A DNA stretch of 64,000 nucleotides from G965279355 sp965279355 (GCA_965279355.1 OZ257155.1:1984001-2048000); one strand, 5' to 3'. Numbered from the stretch's first letter, positions 50,934-59,765 are shown. The notes: generated from the sequence alone by a model not told the origin. Numbers and translations: made by a program.

Positions 50934-51944
50934 ATGGCCGCAACCGAACCTGTGCTGAGCGTCCGCAATCTGCGGGTCGAAATTCCGACCCGGCGCGGCC
51001 TGTTGGTCGCGGTCGATGATATCTCCTTCGACCTAGCCGCAGGCGAAGTCCTGGGGCTGGTCGGTGAGTCGGGTGCCGGAAAATCGCTGGCGGGTGCCGC
51101 GCTCGTTCGCCTGCTCGCCTCTCCGATCAGGATCGCCGGCGGGACCGTGACGCTGAACGGGGAACGCATCGATCATCTGCCCGCCGAGGCGATGCGACGC
51201 ATTCGCGGCCGCCAGATCGGCTTCATCTTTCAGGATCCCCTGACCGCACTCGATCCGCTTTATTCGATCGGGGCGCAGCTCGTCGAAACGATCTGCACCC
51301 ATCTGTCGCTCAACGCGGCGGCGGCGAAGCAGCGCGCAATCGATCTTCTCGGCCAGGTCGGCATTCCGGCTCCCGACAAGCGCTTCGACAGCCTGCCGCA
51401 TGAACTGTCGGGCGGCATGCGTCAGCGGGTCGTGATCGCGCTTGCCCTCTGCGCGGATCCCGCGCTGGTGATCGCCGACGAGCCGACCACGGCCCTCGAC
51501 GTTTCGATCCAGGCCCAGATCATCGACCTGCTGAAGAAAATCTGCCGGGAGCGTGGCACGGCAATCCTGCTGATCACCCACGACATGGGCGTGATCGCCG
51601 AGATCGCCGACCGCGTGGCCGTGATGTATGCGGGCCGCATCGTCGAAACCGGCGGCACGCGGCGCATCATCCGCGCCCCGACGCATCCCTATACGCGCGG
51701 CCTGATGGGCGCGATCCCGAAGATGGCGGCACGTCAGGCACGCCTGACCCAGATTGAAGGATCGATGCCGCGCCTCAACGCGATTCCCGCCGGCTGCGCC
51801 TTTCATCCACGCTGCCCCGACGCCGATACGCTCTGTCAGAAGGAACGGCCGGTATTGGCCGCGCTACCCGACGGCGCCGCCGCCTGCTGGCATGTCGCCG
51901 CCGAGACGACGGAACCCGAAAAACGGCTGGTGGCCGGTGGTTGA
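50934..51944 (+). CDS. Opp/Dpp-type ABC transporter ATP-binding protein (DppD-like)
   Basis: 336 residues. Walker A is GESGAGKSL, the signature LSGGMRQRVVIALAL and Walker B LVIADEPTTALD. The C-terminal oligopeptide-transporter Cys motif is CAFHPRCPDADTLCQ, a predicted FeS or Cys cluster of this subfamily. It is divergent from the permease/receptor operon. The ATG lacks a ribosome site. Confidence 0.9.
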   Translation: MAATEPVLSVRNLRVEIPTRRGLLVAVDDISFDLAAGEVLGLVGESGAGKSLAGAALVRLLASPIRIAGGTVTLNGERIDHLPAEAMRRIRGRQIGFIFQDPLTALDPLYSIGAQLVETICTHLSLNAAAAKQRAIDLLGQVGIPAPDKRFDSLPHELSGGMRQRVVIALALCADPALVIADEPTTALDVSIQAQIIDLLKKICRERGTAILLITHDMGVIAEIADRVAVMYAGRIVETGGTRRIIRAPTHPYTRGLMGAIPKMAARQARLTQIEGSMPRLNAIPAGCAFHPRCPDADTLCQKERPVLAALPDGAAACWHVAAETTEPEKRLVAGG

Positions 51945-51945
51945 C

Positions 51946-52962
51946 GTGATCCCCCTACGGCAGCAGGAAATCGGCGAGCCCATGCTCGAACTGCGCGACG
52001 TCGCCTGCCACTACGATCTGACACCCGGCTGGGCCGACCGGCTGCTGCAACGCCGCAAGATGCTGAAGGCCGTCGACGGTGTCAGCTTCACCATCCATCG
52101 CGGCGAGACATTCGCGCTGGTCGGCGAATCCGGTTGCGGCAAATCGACGATCGCCAAGCTTTGCGTCGGACTGGCGGCTCCCTCGCGCGGCAGCATCCGC
52201 TTTGCCGGCACCGAGATTTCGCAAATGCCGCGCACCGGGCGCATCCAGATGATCTTTCAGGACCCATCCGCCAGTCTCAATCCGCGCTGGCGGGCCGCGG
52301 CGATCATCGGCGAGCCGCTGCGCGTACGCGGCCTCTCCATGCATCGCGACGTGCGGCAGCGCGTGGACGAGCTGCTCGAAGCGGTCGGCCTCACCGCCAG
52401 CGACGGCGACCGTTATCCGCATGAATTTTCCGGCGGCCAGCGCCAGCGCATCTCGATTGCCCGCGCATTGGCCGGCGAGCCGGAACTGCTGATCTGCGAC
52501 GAGCCGACTTCGGCGCTCGATGTTTCGGTACAGGCGCAGATCCTGAACCTGATGACAGCGCTGCAGCGCGATCTGGGCCTGACCTATCTGTTCATCTCGC
52601 ACAATCTGGCCGTGGTCAGCCAAGTCGCCGACACGGTCGGCGTCATGTATCTCGGACGGCTGGTCGAAACAGCGCCGGTGCAGGATCTGTTTGAGCAGCC
52701 CCGGCATCCCTACACGAAGATGCTGTTCGATGCTGTGCCAAGCCTCGACTCACGCGACCGCCTGCGGCCGCTGACCGGCGAGCCCGCGAACGCATTGAAG
52801 CCGCCCTCCGGCTGCGCGTTCCATCCGCGCTGCGGCCAGGCGGTGACGGATTGCACACAGCGCAGGCCCGAATTACGGCGCCTGCCCGAGCAATCGGCAC
52901 ACGACGTTTCCTGCCATCTGGCGATCCCCGAGCCCGTGGGTCCACGTGCGGCAATGGCATAG
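51946..52962 (+). CDS. Opp/Dpp-type ABC transporter ATP-binding protein (DppF-like)
   Basis: About 338 residues. The start is uncertain: GTG at 51937 or 51946, or ATG at 51982; none has a strong ribosome site. Translation is probably coupled to the upstream ATPase, whose stop is at 51942-51944. Walker A is GESGCGKST, the signature FSGGQRQRISIARAL, Walker B LLICDEPTSALD and the C-terminal CAFHPRCGQAVTDC. It completes the Opp-type transporter. Confidence 0.88.
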   Translation: MIPLRQQEIGEPMLELRDVACHYDLTPGWADRLLQRRKMLKAVDGVSFTIHRGETFALVGESGCGKSTIAKLCVGLAAPSRGSIRFAGTEISQMPRTGRIQMIFQDPSASLNPRWRAAAIIGEPLRVRGLSMHRDVRQRVDELLEAVGLTASDGDRYPHEFSGGQRQRISIARALAGEPELLICDEPTSALDVSVQAQILNLMTALQRDLGLTYLFISHNLAVVSQVADTVGVMYLGRLVETAPVQDLFEQPRHPYTKMLFDAVPSLDSRDRLRPLTGEPANALKPPSGCAFHPRCGQAVTDCTQRRPELRRLPEQSAHDVSCHLAIPEPVGPRAAMA

Positions 52963-52970
52963 GACCTGCA
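52955..52970 (+). promoter_or_regulatory. Sigma-54 promoter candidate overlapping the ATPase stop
   Basis: TGGCATAGGACCTGCA, 11 of 12 defined positions, correct spacing. It spans the TAG of the upstream ATPase gene. Predicted start at 52981, leader 28 nt with GGAGG before the ATG at 53009. It gives the downstream receptor/amidohydrolase genes their own promoter. Confidence 0.7.
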
Positions 52971-53008
52971 TCGTTAACCCCCAATTCTCAAGACAAATGG
53001 AGGGCATC

Positions 53009-53992
53009 ATGACTGGGACATTCGTGAAACTGGGTCTGGCGGCCATGGCCGTCCTTGTGGCGACACCGTCGTTCGCGCTCGACAAATTTTCCTTCGGCAC
53101 TTCATGGCTGCCGGATTCCGAGCGCGGCGGCTATTACCAGGCCAAGGCGGCGGGCATTTACGAGAAATACGGGCTCGACGTGAGCATCACGCCGGGCGGT
53201 CCGCAAACCAACAATCCGCAGCTTCTGCTCGCCGGCCGTCTCGATGGCGTGCTGCTGTCCTCATCGCTGGAATCCATCAACTACGCCAAGAGCGGCGTGC
53301 CGCTGGTCTCGGTCGCGGCGATCTATCAGAAAAACCCGCAGATCGTGATGGCTCATAAGGAGAAGGGCTACACGAATCTTGCGGAACTCAAGGGCAAGCC
53401 GGTCATGATTTCCTCGCTGTCACGCCAAGGCTATTGGGCGTGGCTCAAGTCGAGGTACGGCTATGAAGACGATCAGATTCGTCCCTACACGTTCAACCTG
53501 GTCGCCTTCCTCAACGATAAAAACGCGATCCAGCAGGGCTACGTGACCTATGAACCATATGCGGTGACGAAGCAGGGCGCCGAGCCGACCTTCTTCCTGC
53601 TCGCCGATCACGGCTTCAAGGACTATGCGTCGCTGCTCGCCTTCCGCAAGGAGACGATCGACACCAAGCGCGAGCTCGTCCAGCGCTTCGTCGATGCGAC
53701 GATCGAGGGCTGGTACTCGTTCCTCTACAAGGACCCGACGCCAGGCCTCACCCTGATCAAGAGCATCAACACCAACATCACCGACGACCTGCTGATGAAC
53801 TCGATCAACAGCATGAAGCAGTACGGCATCGTCGACTCCGGCGACGCGAAGACCTCGGGTATCGGCGCGATGAACGCCGCCCGCTGGGAAGCGCTCTACG
53901 AAGAGATGATGAAGGCCGGCGCGTTCGAGAAGGGCGACTACTGGAAGAACGCGTTCGACATGAGTTTCATCAACAAGAAGGTTGGGATGTAA
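53009..53992 (+). CDS. ABC transporter substrate-binding protein (NMT1/THI5-like)
   Basis: 327 residues from the ATG at 53009 (GGAGG upstream). The signal peptide ends ATPSFALD. The ligand lobe has TSWLPDSERGGYYQAKAAGI and ITPGGPQTNNPQ, and the C-terminus is FINKKVGM. It is closest in pattern to the receptor at 27193, which has the permease/ATPase pair. It precedes an amidohydrolase gene by 23 nt. Confidence 0.87.
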   Translation: MTGTFVKLGLAAMAVLVATPSFALDKFSFGTSWLPDSERGGYYQAKAAGIYEKYGLDVSITPGGPQTNNPQLLLAGRLDGVLLSSSLESINYAKSGVPLVSVAAIYQKNPQIVMAHKEKGYTNLAELKGKPVMISSLSRQGYWAWLKSRYGYEDDQIRPYTFNLVAFLNDKNAIQQGYVTYEPYAVTKQGAEPTFFLLADHGFKDYASLLAFRKETIDTKRELVQRFVDATIEGWYSFLYKDPTPGLTLIKSINTNITDDLLMNSINSMKQYGIVDSGDAKTSGIGAMNAARWEALYEEMMKAGAFEKGDYWKNAFDMSFINKKVGM

Positions 53993-54015
53993 TCGACGCC
54001 GGCCCGGTTATCGCA

Positions 54016-55392
54016 ATGACTCATCATCGCGATGTCGTCATTCCGCAGGCAGACCGTTACTGCCTGCGCCGGGCGCGCGTTCCCGCCTGTTTCCTGAAGA
54101 CGCCCGTCCCGTCGGTGAAAGCCGACGCGGACGGGTCCGTCTTTGTCGATATCGTCATCGCCGGCGGCAAGGTCGCCTCTATCGCGCCCGCCGCGATGAA
54201 ACCGCCCGCCGACATGCCCGTCGTCGACATCGAAGGGCGCATGGTCTGGGCAACCCTGGTCGACATGCACGCGCATCTCGACAAGGGACAGAACATCTAT
54301 CGCATCCCGCCGACCGGCGGCACGCTGGCCGGCGGCGCCGCCGGCACCATCGCCGACCGCAAGCGCTGGACATCCGAGGACATCGCACGCCGCATGCGCT
54401 TTGGCGTGCGCTGCGGCTACGCGCATGGCGTGTCGACGATCCGCACGCATATCGATTCGCAGCCCGACATTGCCGAGCGCAGCTGGGCCGTGCTGCGCGA
54501 AGTCCGCGCCGAATGGGCGGGCAGGCTCGACCTGCAGGCCGTCGCACTCGGCCCCATGACCATGTTCGAGAGCGAGTGGGGCGAAAAGCTTGCCGATCTC
54601 ACGGCGGAGTCCGGCGGCATTCTCGGTGGCTCGACTGACGCCATCTATAATTACAGCGCCACGGCCTACGACAAGATCGATGCGCTGCTCGACAAGTTCC
54701 TCGGACTGGCAGAGGCGCGGAGCCTCGACGTCGACCTGCATGTCGACCAGACCGACGACATCAATGTCTTCTGGCTGCCGCGCATCGCCGAGGCAGTGAT
54801 CCGCAATAAATTCAAGGGCAAGGTCGTCTGTGACCATTGCGTCAATCTAGCGCTGCAGCCCGATGACGTGATCCGCCGCACCATCGACCTCTGCGCCGAG
54901 GCGGGACTGATGCTGGTGACGCTGCCGACGCCGATGATGTTCCTGCAGGACCGCCAGCCGGGCCGCACGCCGCGCTGGCGCGGCGTCACGCTGGCCAAGG
55001 AACTGCACGCGGCGGGCGTCCCGCTGGCCATCGGCGGCGACAACTGCCGCGATGCCTGGTTCCCGTTCGGCGATCACGACATGGTCGACACGTTCCAGCA
55101 ATCCGTCCGAGTATTCCAGCTCGACGATCCGCTCACCGATGCCGTAGCGATGGCGGGACCGATCCCCGCCGCCATTATCGGCGCCGCTGGCATCGGCACG
55201 ATTGCCGTCGGCCAGCCGGCTAAGATGATCCTGTTTTCCGCGCGGAATCTGAACGAGCTGATGTGCCGGCCGCAGACCGACCGCATCGTCCTCGATGCCG
55301 GCAAGCGCGTTGTCGAGCCGCTCCCCGAATTCAGCGAACTCGACCCGGATGAAGCAGCCCTGTCCCCCGGACTGCAGGAGGTTTCCGCATGA
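54016..55392 (+). CDS. Cytosine-deaminase-like amidohydrolase with altered catalytic residue
   Basis: 458 residues, the third CodA/AtzC-type paralogue. His-x-His is in DMHAHLDKGQ, later His in CDHCVNLALQ and Asp in GGDNCRDAW. Where the paralogues read FHVDE, this protein reads LHVDQ, replacing the Glu that acts as general acid/base in cytosine deaminase. It may therefore have a different reaction or reduced activity. It follows a receptor gene and overlaps the membrane-protein gene as ATGA. Confidence 0.84.
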   Translation: MTHHRDVVIPQADRYCLRRARVPACFLKTPVPSVKADADGSVFVDIVIAGGKVASIAPAAMKPPADMPVVDIEGRMVWATLVDMHAHLDKGQNIYRIPPTGGTLAGGAAGTIADRKRWTSEDIARRMRFGVRCGYAHGVSTIRTHIDSQPDIAERSWAVLREVRAEWAGRLDLQAVALGPMTMFESEWGEKLADLTAESGGILGGSTDAIYNYSATAYDKIDALLDKFLGLAEARSLDVDLHVDQTDDINVFWLPRIAEAVIRNKFKGKVVCDHCVNLALQPDDVIRRTIDLCAEAGLMLVTLPTPMMFLQDRQPGRTPRWRGVTLAKELHAAGVPLAIGGDNCRDAWFPFGDHDMVDTFQQSVRVFQLDDPLTDAVAMAGPIPAAIIGAAGIGTIAVGQPAKMILFSARNLNELMCRPQTDRIVLDAGKRVVEPLPEFSELDPDEAALSPGLQEVSA

Positions 55393-55796
55393 TCCTGTCG
55401 CGCAGCCCCGAGCTTGCCTGGACCTCGACCGGCAAGGTCCGGATGACGAATGCCCGGACCGGCGATATCCGGCACGGGGTTTTCGGCTTCAGCTGGACCA
55501 GCCTGTTGTTCGGCGGCTTCACGCCGCTGCTGCGCGGCGATGTGGCCGCCGGCCTCATTCTGATCGCGATTGCGGCGACCGCCGGCTTCTTCTCCGGCGG
55601 CGTGCTGTGGTTCGCGGTCAACCTGATCCCCGCCGCCACCTACAACGATATCTACACCAGAGGTCTGCTCTGCCGCGGCTTCGAATTCGATGACACGCCC
55701 GAGACGGTTGCGGCTGCGAAAGAGGCGCTGCGCCTGACCGACCCGCAGCCGGACGCGTCCCACGATCCCATGACCCTGTTTTTCGGGCACCCATAG
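55389..55796 (+). CDS. Small membrane protein, DUF2628-like
   Basis: 135 residues. After a short N-terminus comes GVFGFSWTSLLFGGFTPLLRG, then a hydrophobic span (about 55-85) and a YNDIYTRGLLCRGF segment, the pattern of small DUF2628-type inner-membrane proteins of unknown function. The start overlaps the amidohydrolase stop (ATGA), so it is translated with the catabolic operon. Confidence 0.6.
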   Translation: MILSRSPELAWTSTGKVRMTNARTGDIRHGVFGFSWTSLLFGGFTPLLRGDVAAGLILIAIAATAGFFSGGVLWFAVNLIPAATYNDIYTRGLLCRGFEFDDTPETVAAAKEALRLTDPQPDASHDPMTLFFGHP

Positions 55797-55863
55797 GCAC
55801 TTCTCGGGGCACGACGTCTCAGGCGTTTCGTGTATCATCCCTCCAAATTCAGGGAGGAGTTTG

Positions 55864-56613
55864 ATGGCACAGTCACCCGCAACAGCCGAACGCGAAGTCC
55901 GGACCGATCTCGCCGCCGCCTATCGGCTGGTCAACCATTTCGGCTGGGACGATCTGGCCTTCACGCACATCTCGATGCGGGCGCCGACCCAGCACGACCA
56001 TTTCTACATCAATCCCTTCGGCATGCTGTTCGATCAGGTGACAGCCACCAACCTGATCAAGATCGACCATGAAGGGAAATTCGTCGAACCGTCGAATCAC
56101 CGGGTGAACCAGGCCGGCTTCGTGATCCATTCGGCGCTGCACATGGCGCGCAAGGATGTGAACTGCGTGCTGCACACCCATACCGTCGCCGGCGTCGCCT
56201 TCTCCTCCATCGAGGCGAAGCTCGAGCCGTTCAACCAGTGGTCCCTGATGTTCAAGGATAAGGTCGCCTATCACGAATACGAAGGCATTGCCCTCGATAC
56301 GGATGAGCGCAAGCGTCTGGTCGACGATTTCGGCGAGAACACGGTGATGATCCTGCGCAACCACGGCCTGCTGACGACCGGCAGCACCGTCGCCGAGGCG
56401 TTCCGCCGCATGTACTATCTGGAGAAATCCTGCCAGGTGCAGCTGCAGGTCATGGCGAGCGGCGCGAAGGTCCACTGGCCCGAGACGCCAGTGCTCGACA
56501 AAACGGCCGGCCAGTACAATCGCGTACGCACGCATGAAGAAGGGGGCGGCAGCATCGAATGGCCTGCGCTGCGCCAGATGCTGGACGCCAAGGATCCCAG
56601 CTACAAGAACTGA
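55864..56613 (+). CDS. Class II aldolase/adducin family protein
   Basis: 249 residues from the ATG at 55864 (AGGGAGGAG upstream; the TTG just before is less likely). Zinc-binding His residues are in VLHTHTVAG and RNHGLLTTG. Family members cleave or epimerise sugar phosphates, or decarboxylate and split keto acids. A TATCAT -10-like hexamer (55833-55838) suggests its own promoter. It may be unrelated to the upstream catabolic operon. Confidence 0.85.
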   Translation: MAQSPATAEREVRTDLAAAYRLVNHFGWDDLAFTHISMRAPTQHDHFYINPFGMLFDQVTATNLIKIDHEGKFVEPSNHRVNQAGFVIHSALHMARKDVNCVLHTHTVAGVAFSSIEAKLEPFNQWSLMFKDKVAYHEYEGIALDTDERKRLVDDFGENTVMILRNHGLLTTGSTVAEAFRRMYYLEKSCQVQLQVMASGAKVHWPETPVLDKTAGQYNRVRTHEEGGGSIEWPALRQMLDAKDPSYKN

Positions 56614-56623
56614 GGGCTGACCG

Positions 56624-56797
56624 TCAGATCGGCGGGTTTCCTTTGGCGCGCGTCTCGCTTGCGGCAGCCTGCTGCGCCAGAAGTTCGTACTGACGCGCCA
56701 CCTTCAGAAATTCTTCCCGCGCTTCCGTGAAGATGGCTTCGGCCGCCATTTCCTTCAGGCGGACGGCTTCCTGCTGGTAGAGATCGGAGTTTGGCAC
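56624..56797 (-). CDS. 57-aa alpha-helical small protein
   Basis: GTG start at 56797 with AGAGGAAC 4-9 nt upstream; stop at 56624-56626. The sequence MPNSDLYQQEAVRLKEMAAE continues as one long charged helix with EEFLKVARQYELLAQQAA, a pattern of small uncharacterised alphaproteobacterial proteins. It converges with the aldolase gene, 10 nt away. Function unknown. Confidence 0.6.
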   Translation of the reverse strand: MPNSDLYQQEAVRLKEMAAEAIFTEAREEFLKVARQYELLAQQAAASETRAKGNPPI

Positions 56798-56957
56798 TGG
56801 CGTTCCTCTCGACTCTTCCTTAAGCCGTTTCGGGGCGCCAACCCACGTGTCAGTTTTACGTCGCCATTAAACATAATTCCGCCACGGTTTCGCTCTTCGC
56901 GGGTGCGGAAAGTTGACACGCACTCGACACTGACATTTGGGGCCCGGATCGCGTGTG

Positions 56958-58421
56958 ATGCGCGACATGTCAGCCCCACACGCGAGTCGCTCGCTTCTCT
57001 GGGCCGCGCTGGAAAGCGGCGGCCTGTCCGTCCTTTCGCTCGCCGTCCTGCTCATTGTCGCGCGGCTGATCGGCCCATCGGAGCTTGGCGCCTTTGCCAT
57101 TGCGCTCGGCGCCGTGCAGATCCTGACACTGATCGTCGAGATGCTGGTGCATGATGCCATCATCCAGCGCCGCGAACTTGATAAAGATCATCTGAGTACC
57201 GCGTTCTGGACCACGATGCTGCTGGGTCTCGCGCTGGCCGTCGCGTGTTGGTTCGGCGCCGACACGTTCGCCAACCTGTTCGACAATCCCAAGGTCGGAT
57301 TGTTCCTCGCCATCCTCGGCCTCGGCCTGCCGCTCAGCGGCATCGCCATCGTGCCGATTGCCCGGCTCCGCCGCGGTATGCGCTTCAAGGCGCTGGCCCT
57401 GCGCTCGCTCTATGGACGGCTGGCAGCGGCCCTGACAGCGATCGCCCTCGCCGCGCTGGGCTACGGCATCTGGGCGCTGATTGCCCAGCACCTGATGCAG
57501 CTCGCAATCGGGACCATCCTGGTGTGTCACGCCGGCGGCTGGCGACCCTCATTCCGTTACGTGCCAGCACGGCTCGGCGAGCTGGTGTCGTTCGGCGCGT
57601 TCTCACTGGCGACCCGCTCGCTATGGGTCACCAGCGTCCGCCTCTTCACCCTCGCGGTCGGCACCGTGCTCGGTGTCGCGGCGGCCGGCTATCTCAGCAT
57701 CGCGTCGCGCATCGTCGATACGCTGTTCGATTTACTGGCCGGCGCTGCCGACAATTTCGCCCTGCCTTTCTTCTCACGCCGACAGGACAACCTGCCCTCG
57801 CTGGTCTCGGCGTATTCCACCGCGACGGAGTTCTCGACATTGCTGACCCAGCCACTGTTCGGCGGCCTCGCGCTTTGCGCGGCACCGCTCGTGCTGGTGC
57901 TGTTGGGAGAGACCTGGCTCCCGGCAGTGCCGCTGGTCCAGGTCCTGGCCGTCGGCGCCATGCTGCAGTTCCTGGTGCTGTTCGGCCAGGCGGCGCTTAA
58001 TGCGCTGGGGCGGCCGGCCCTCATCTTCATGGTGAGCTTGGTCAGCGTTGCTATGGTGCCGGCTGGTTTCCTGATCGCACCGCCCGCGACCGCCTTCGAT
58101 GCCGTCGTGCTGTGGGTCAGCCGGATCGCGGTGGGCGGACCGCTGATGTTCGCGGTGATCTGCCAGTTGCTCAAGCTCTCGCCGGGGGCGCTGCTGCAGG
58201 TCATCTGGCGGCCGCTTGTCGCAACGGCCGTCATGGCGTTGGTTCTGACGCTGGTCGAGCGACATTTCCTGCACGCCCAGCCCGCCTGGATCGCTCTGGC
58301 CGGCCTGGTCGGCATCGGCGCGGCTGTCTACTGCACGACATTTGCGGTGCTTGGACGGGCGACGCTTCAGCGCCTGTTCCTGTTTATCGGTGCCGGTGTC
58401 CGCGGAACGAAGCCGGTCTGA
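56958..58421 (+). CDS. Polysaccharide/lipopolysaccharide flippase (MOP superfamily)
   Basis: About 487 residues from the ATG at 56958; an ATG at 56967 is also possible, and a TTG at 56937 is unlikely. About 12-14 predicted membrane helices, with ARLIGPSELGAFAIALGAVQ in the first part, typical of Wzx-like oligosaccharide flippases. It would move lipid-linked sugars across the inner membrane. TTGACA at 56913-56918 may be the -35. It opens the surface-polysaccharide part of the window. Confidence 0.86.
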   Translation: MRDMSAPHASRSLLWAALESGGLSVLSLAVLLIVARLIGPSELGAFAIALGAVQILTLIVEMLVHDAIIQRRELDKDHLSTAFWTTMLLGLALAVACWFGADTFANLFDNPKVGLFLAILGLGLPLSGIAIVPIARLRRGMRFKALALRSLYGRLAAALTAIALAALGYGIWALIAQHLMQLAIGTILVCHAGGWRPSFRYVPARLGELVSFGAFSLATRSLWVTSVRLFTLAVGTVLGVAAAGYLSIASRIVDTLFDLLAGAADNFALPFFSRRQDNLPSLVSAYSTATEFSTLLTQPLFGGLALCAAPLVLVLLGETWLPAVPLVQVLAVGAMLQFLVLFGQAALNALGRPALIFMVSLVSVAMVPAGFLIAPPATAFDAVVLWVSRIAVGGPLMFAVICQLLKLSPGALLQVIWRPLVATAVMALVLTLVERHFLHAQPAWIALAGLVGIGAAVYCTTFAVLGRATLQRLFLFIGAGVRGTKPV

Positions 58422-58672
58422 CATACCCTAAAACCGTGCTCTTCCCGGTTGGGAGCGATATCACTCAAATCGCGTCGTTGTTGGGTATTTCCGGCGCAGT
58501 TGTCCACCGGTGACACAAAAAAGACCGGAAGAAGCGATTCAACAGCACTGCCCGAACATGATCTTCTGCAGGTTGAAATAAGTTCGGTGGACGATGTGAT
58601 CTGCGTTCGCGGTGACAGACAGCTTCAAACGCCCGCACCGTTGGATTCGCCGGACAGAGACGGGAGGACAAC
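58422..58672. other. Intergenic gap, nothing clear
   Basis: 251 bp between the flippase and glycosyltransferase genes. No convincing gene, promoter or hairpin was recognised apart from the GGGAGG ribosome site at its end. Confidence 0.5.
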
Positions 58673-59710
58673 TTGAATCACCCTTCCGAGATATTCAGCG
58701 ATCCACCGCGGATCGCACCGGCGCCGGACGCGCTCGACCGTCCGCTCGTCTCCGTGATGATTCCGGCCTACAACTCCGGCGATCTTCTGCGCGAGACGCT
58801 GAAAAGCGTCCTCGTCCAGGATCCTGGTCCCGGCGCAATGGAAATCCACGTCATCGACAACTGCTCGACCAGGGACGATCCGGAAGCGATCGTCCGCGAG
58901 ATCGGCGGCGGCCGGGTCCGATTCACCCGCCAGCCCATCAATGTCGGCCCCATCGAGAACTTCAATTCCTGCGTCCGGCATGCACGCGGCACCTGGGTCC
59001 ATATCCTCCATGCCGACGATACGATCCGCCCGGGCTTTTACGACAGGCTACGGCGAGCGACGTTTAGCCATCCGCAGATGGATGCCTTTACCTGCCGCAT
59101 TATTTACATGGACGGCGAAGGGGCGTGGATCGGCCTTGCCGATATAGAGCGCCGCGACCCTGACTTTCTTGAAGATCGCTTCATCCGCCGCCAATTCCAG
59201 GAACAGCGCATCCAGTTTGTCGGGATCGTCGTTCGCCGCTCCGTTTACGAAGAACTCGGCGGCTTCCGGCCGGAACTGCCCCATTGCACGGATTGGGATA
59301 TGTGGAATCGCGTCGCGGTGCGTCAACGGATCTATTACGAACCGGAGCCGCTGGCCTGCTATCGCCTGCACGACGGCGCGGCGACGTCCGCCCAGGTCAA
59401 AACCGGTCAGAACGTCGTCGATGAGCGGAGATGTATCGCCCTGTCGCTGTCTTATCTCCCTGTTGAATTCGGCCGCGCGATCTATCGCGAGGCCATGCGT
59501 GAAGCGGGCATTCGCGCCGTTCGGCGGGTCCGCAATGCCTGGTCGAACGGCGACCGGGATGTCGCGCTCCGTCAGCTTAAGGAAGCGCTGCGCTGCAGCC
59601 TGTCGCCTAGCGTGCTGGCCCGCATGTTCTACGTGCTCGCCGCTATCATCGAAGGAAAGCATGTCACCGACTCGCTTTCCCTGCGCGTACCCAGACAAAA
59701 AGCCAGCTGA
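58673..59710 (+). CDS. Family 2 glycosyltransferase
   Basis: 345 residues from a TTG at 58673, chosen because GGGAGG ends 5 nt upstream and no ATG occurs before the catalytic domain. The GT-A domain starts PLVSVMIPAYNSGDLL. The DXD-like motif is HILHADDTIRPGF (about 105-117) and the acceptor side HCTDWDMWNRVA. It transfers a sugar to a growing glycan. No membrane helix is seen. Confidence 0.87.
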   Translation: MNHPSEIFSDPPRIAPAPDALDRPLVSVMIPAYNSGDLLRETLKSVLVQDPGPGAMEIHVIDNCSTRDDPEAIVREIGGGRVRFTRQPINVGPIENFNSCVRHARGTWVHILHADDTIRPGFYDRLRRATFSHPQMDAFTCRIIYMDGEGAWIGLADIERRDPDFLEDRFIRRQFQEQRIQFVGIVVRRSVYEELGGFRPELPHCTDWDMWNRVAVRQRIYYEPEPLACYRLHDGAATSAQVKTGQNVVDERRCIALSLSYLPVEFGRAIYREAMREAGIRAVRRVRNAWSNGDRDVALRQLKEALRCSLSPSVLARMFYVLAAIIEGKHVTDSLSLRVPRQKAS

Positions 59711-59737
59711 CCGGCCCTCAGCACGGCTTCGCGGACT

Positions 59738-59765
59738 GGCGCGAATTCGCGCCTGCACTTTCTTA
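59738..59765 (+). terminator. Terminator-like perfect palindrome after the glycosyltransferase
   Basis: GGCGCGAATTCGCGCC is a perfect 16-bp palindrome (6-bp stem, AATT loop) followed by TGCACTTTCTT, 28 nt past the stop. The rest of the 280-bp gap to 59990 shows only short symmetries such as GCGCTAGCGC. Confidence 0.55.
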
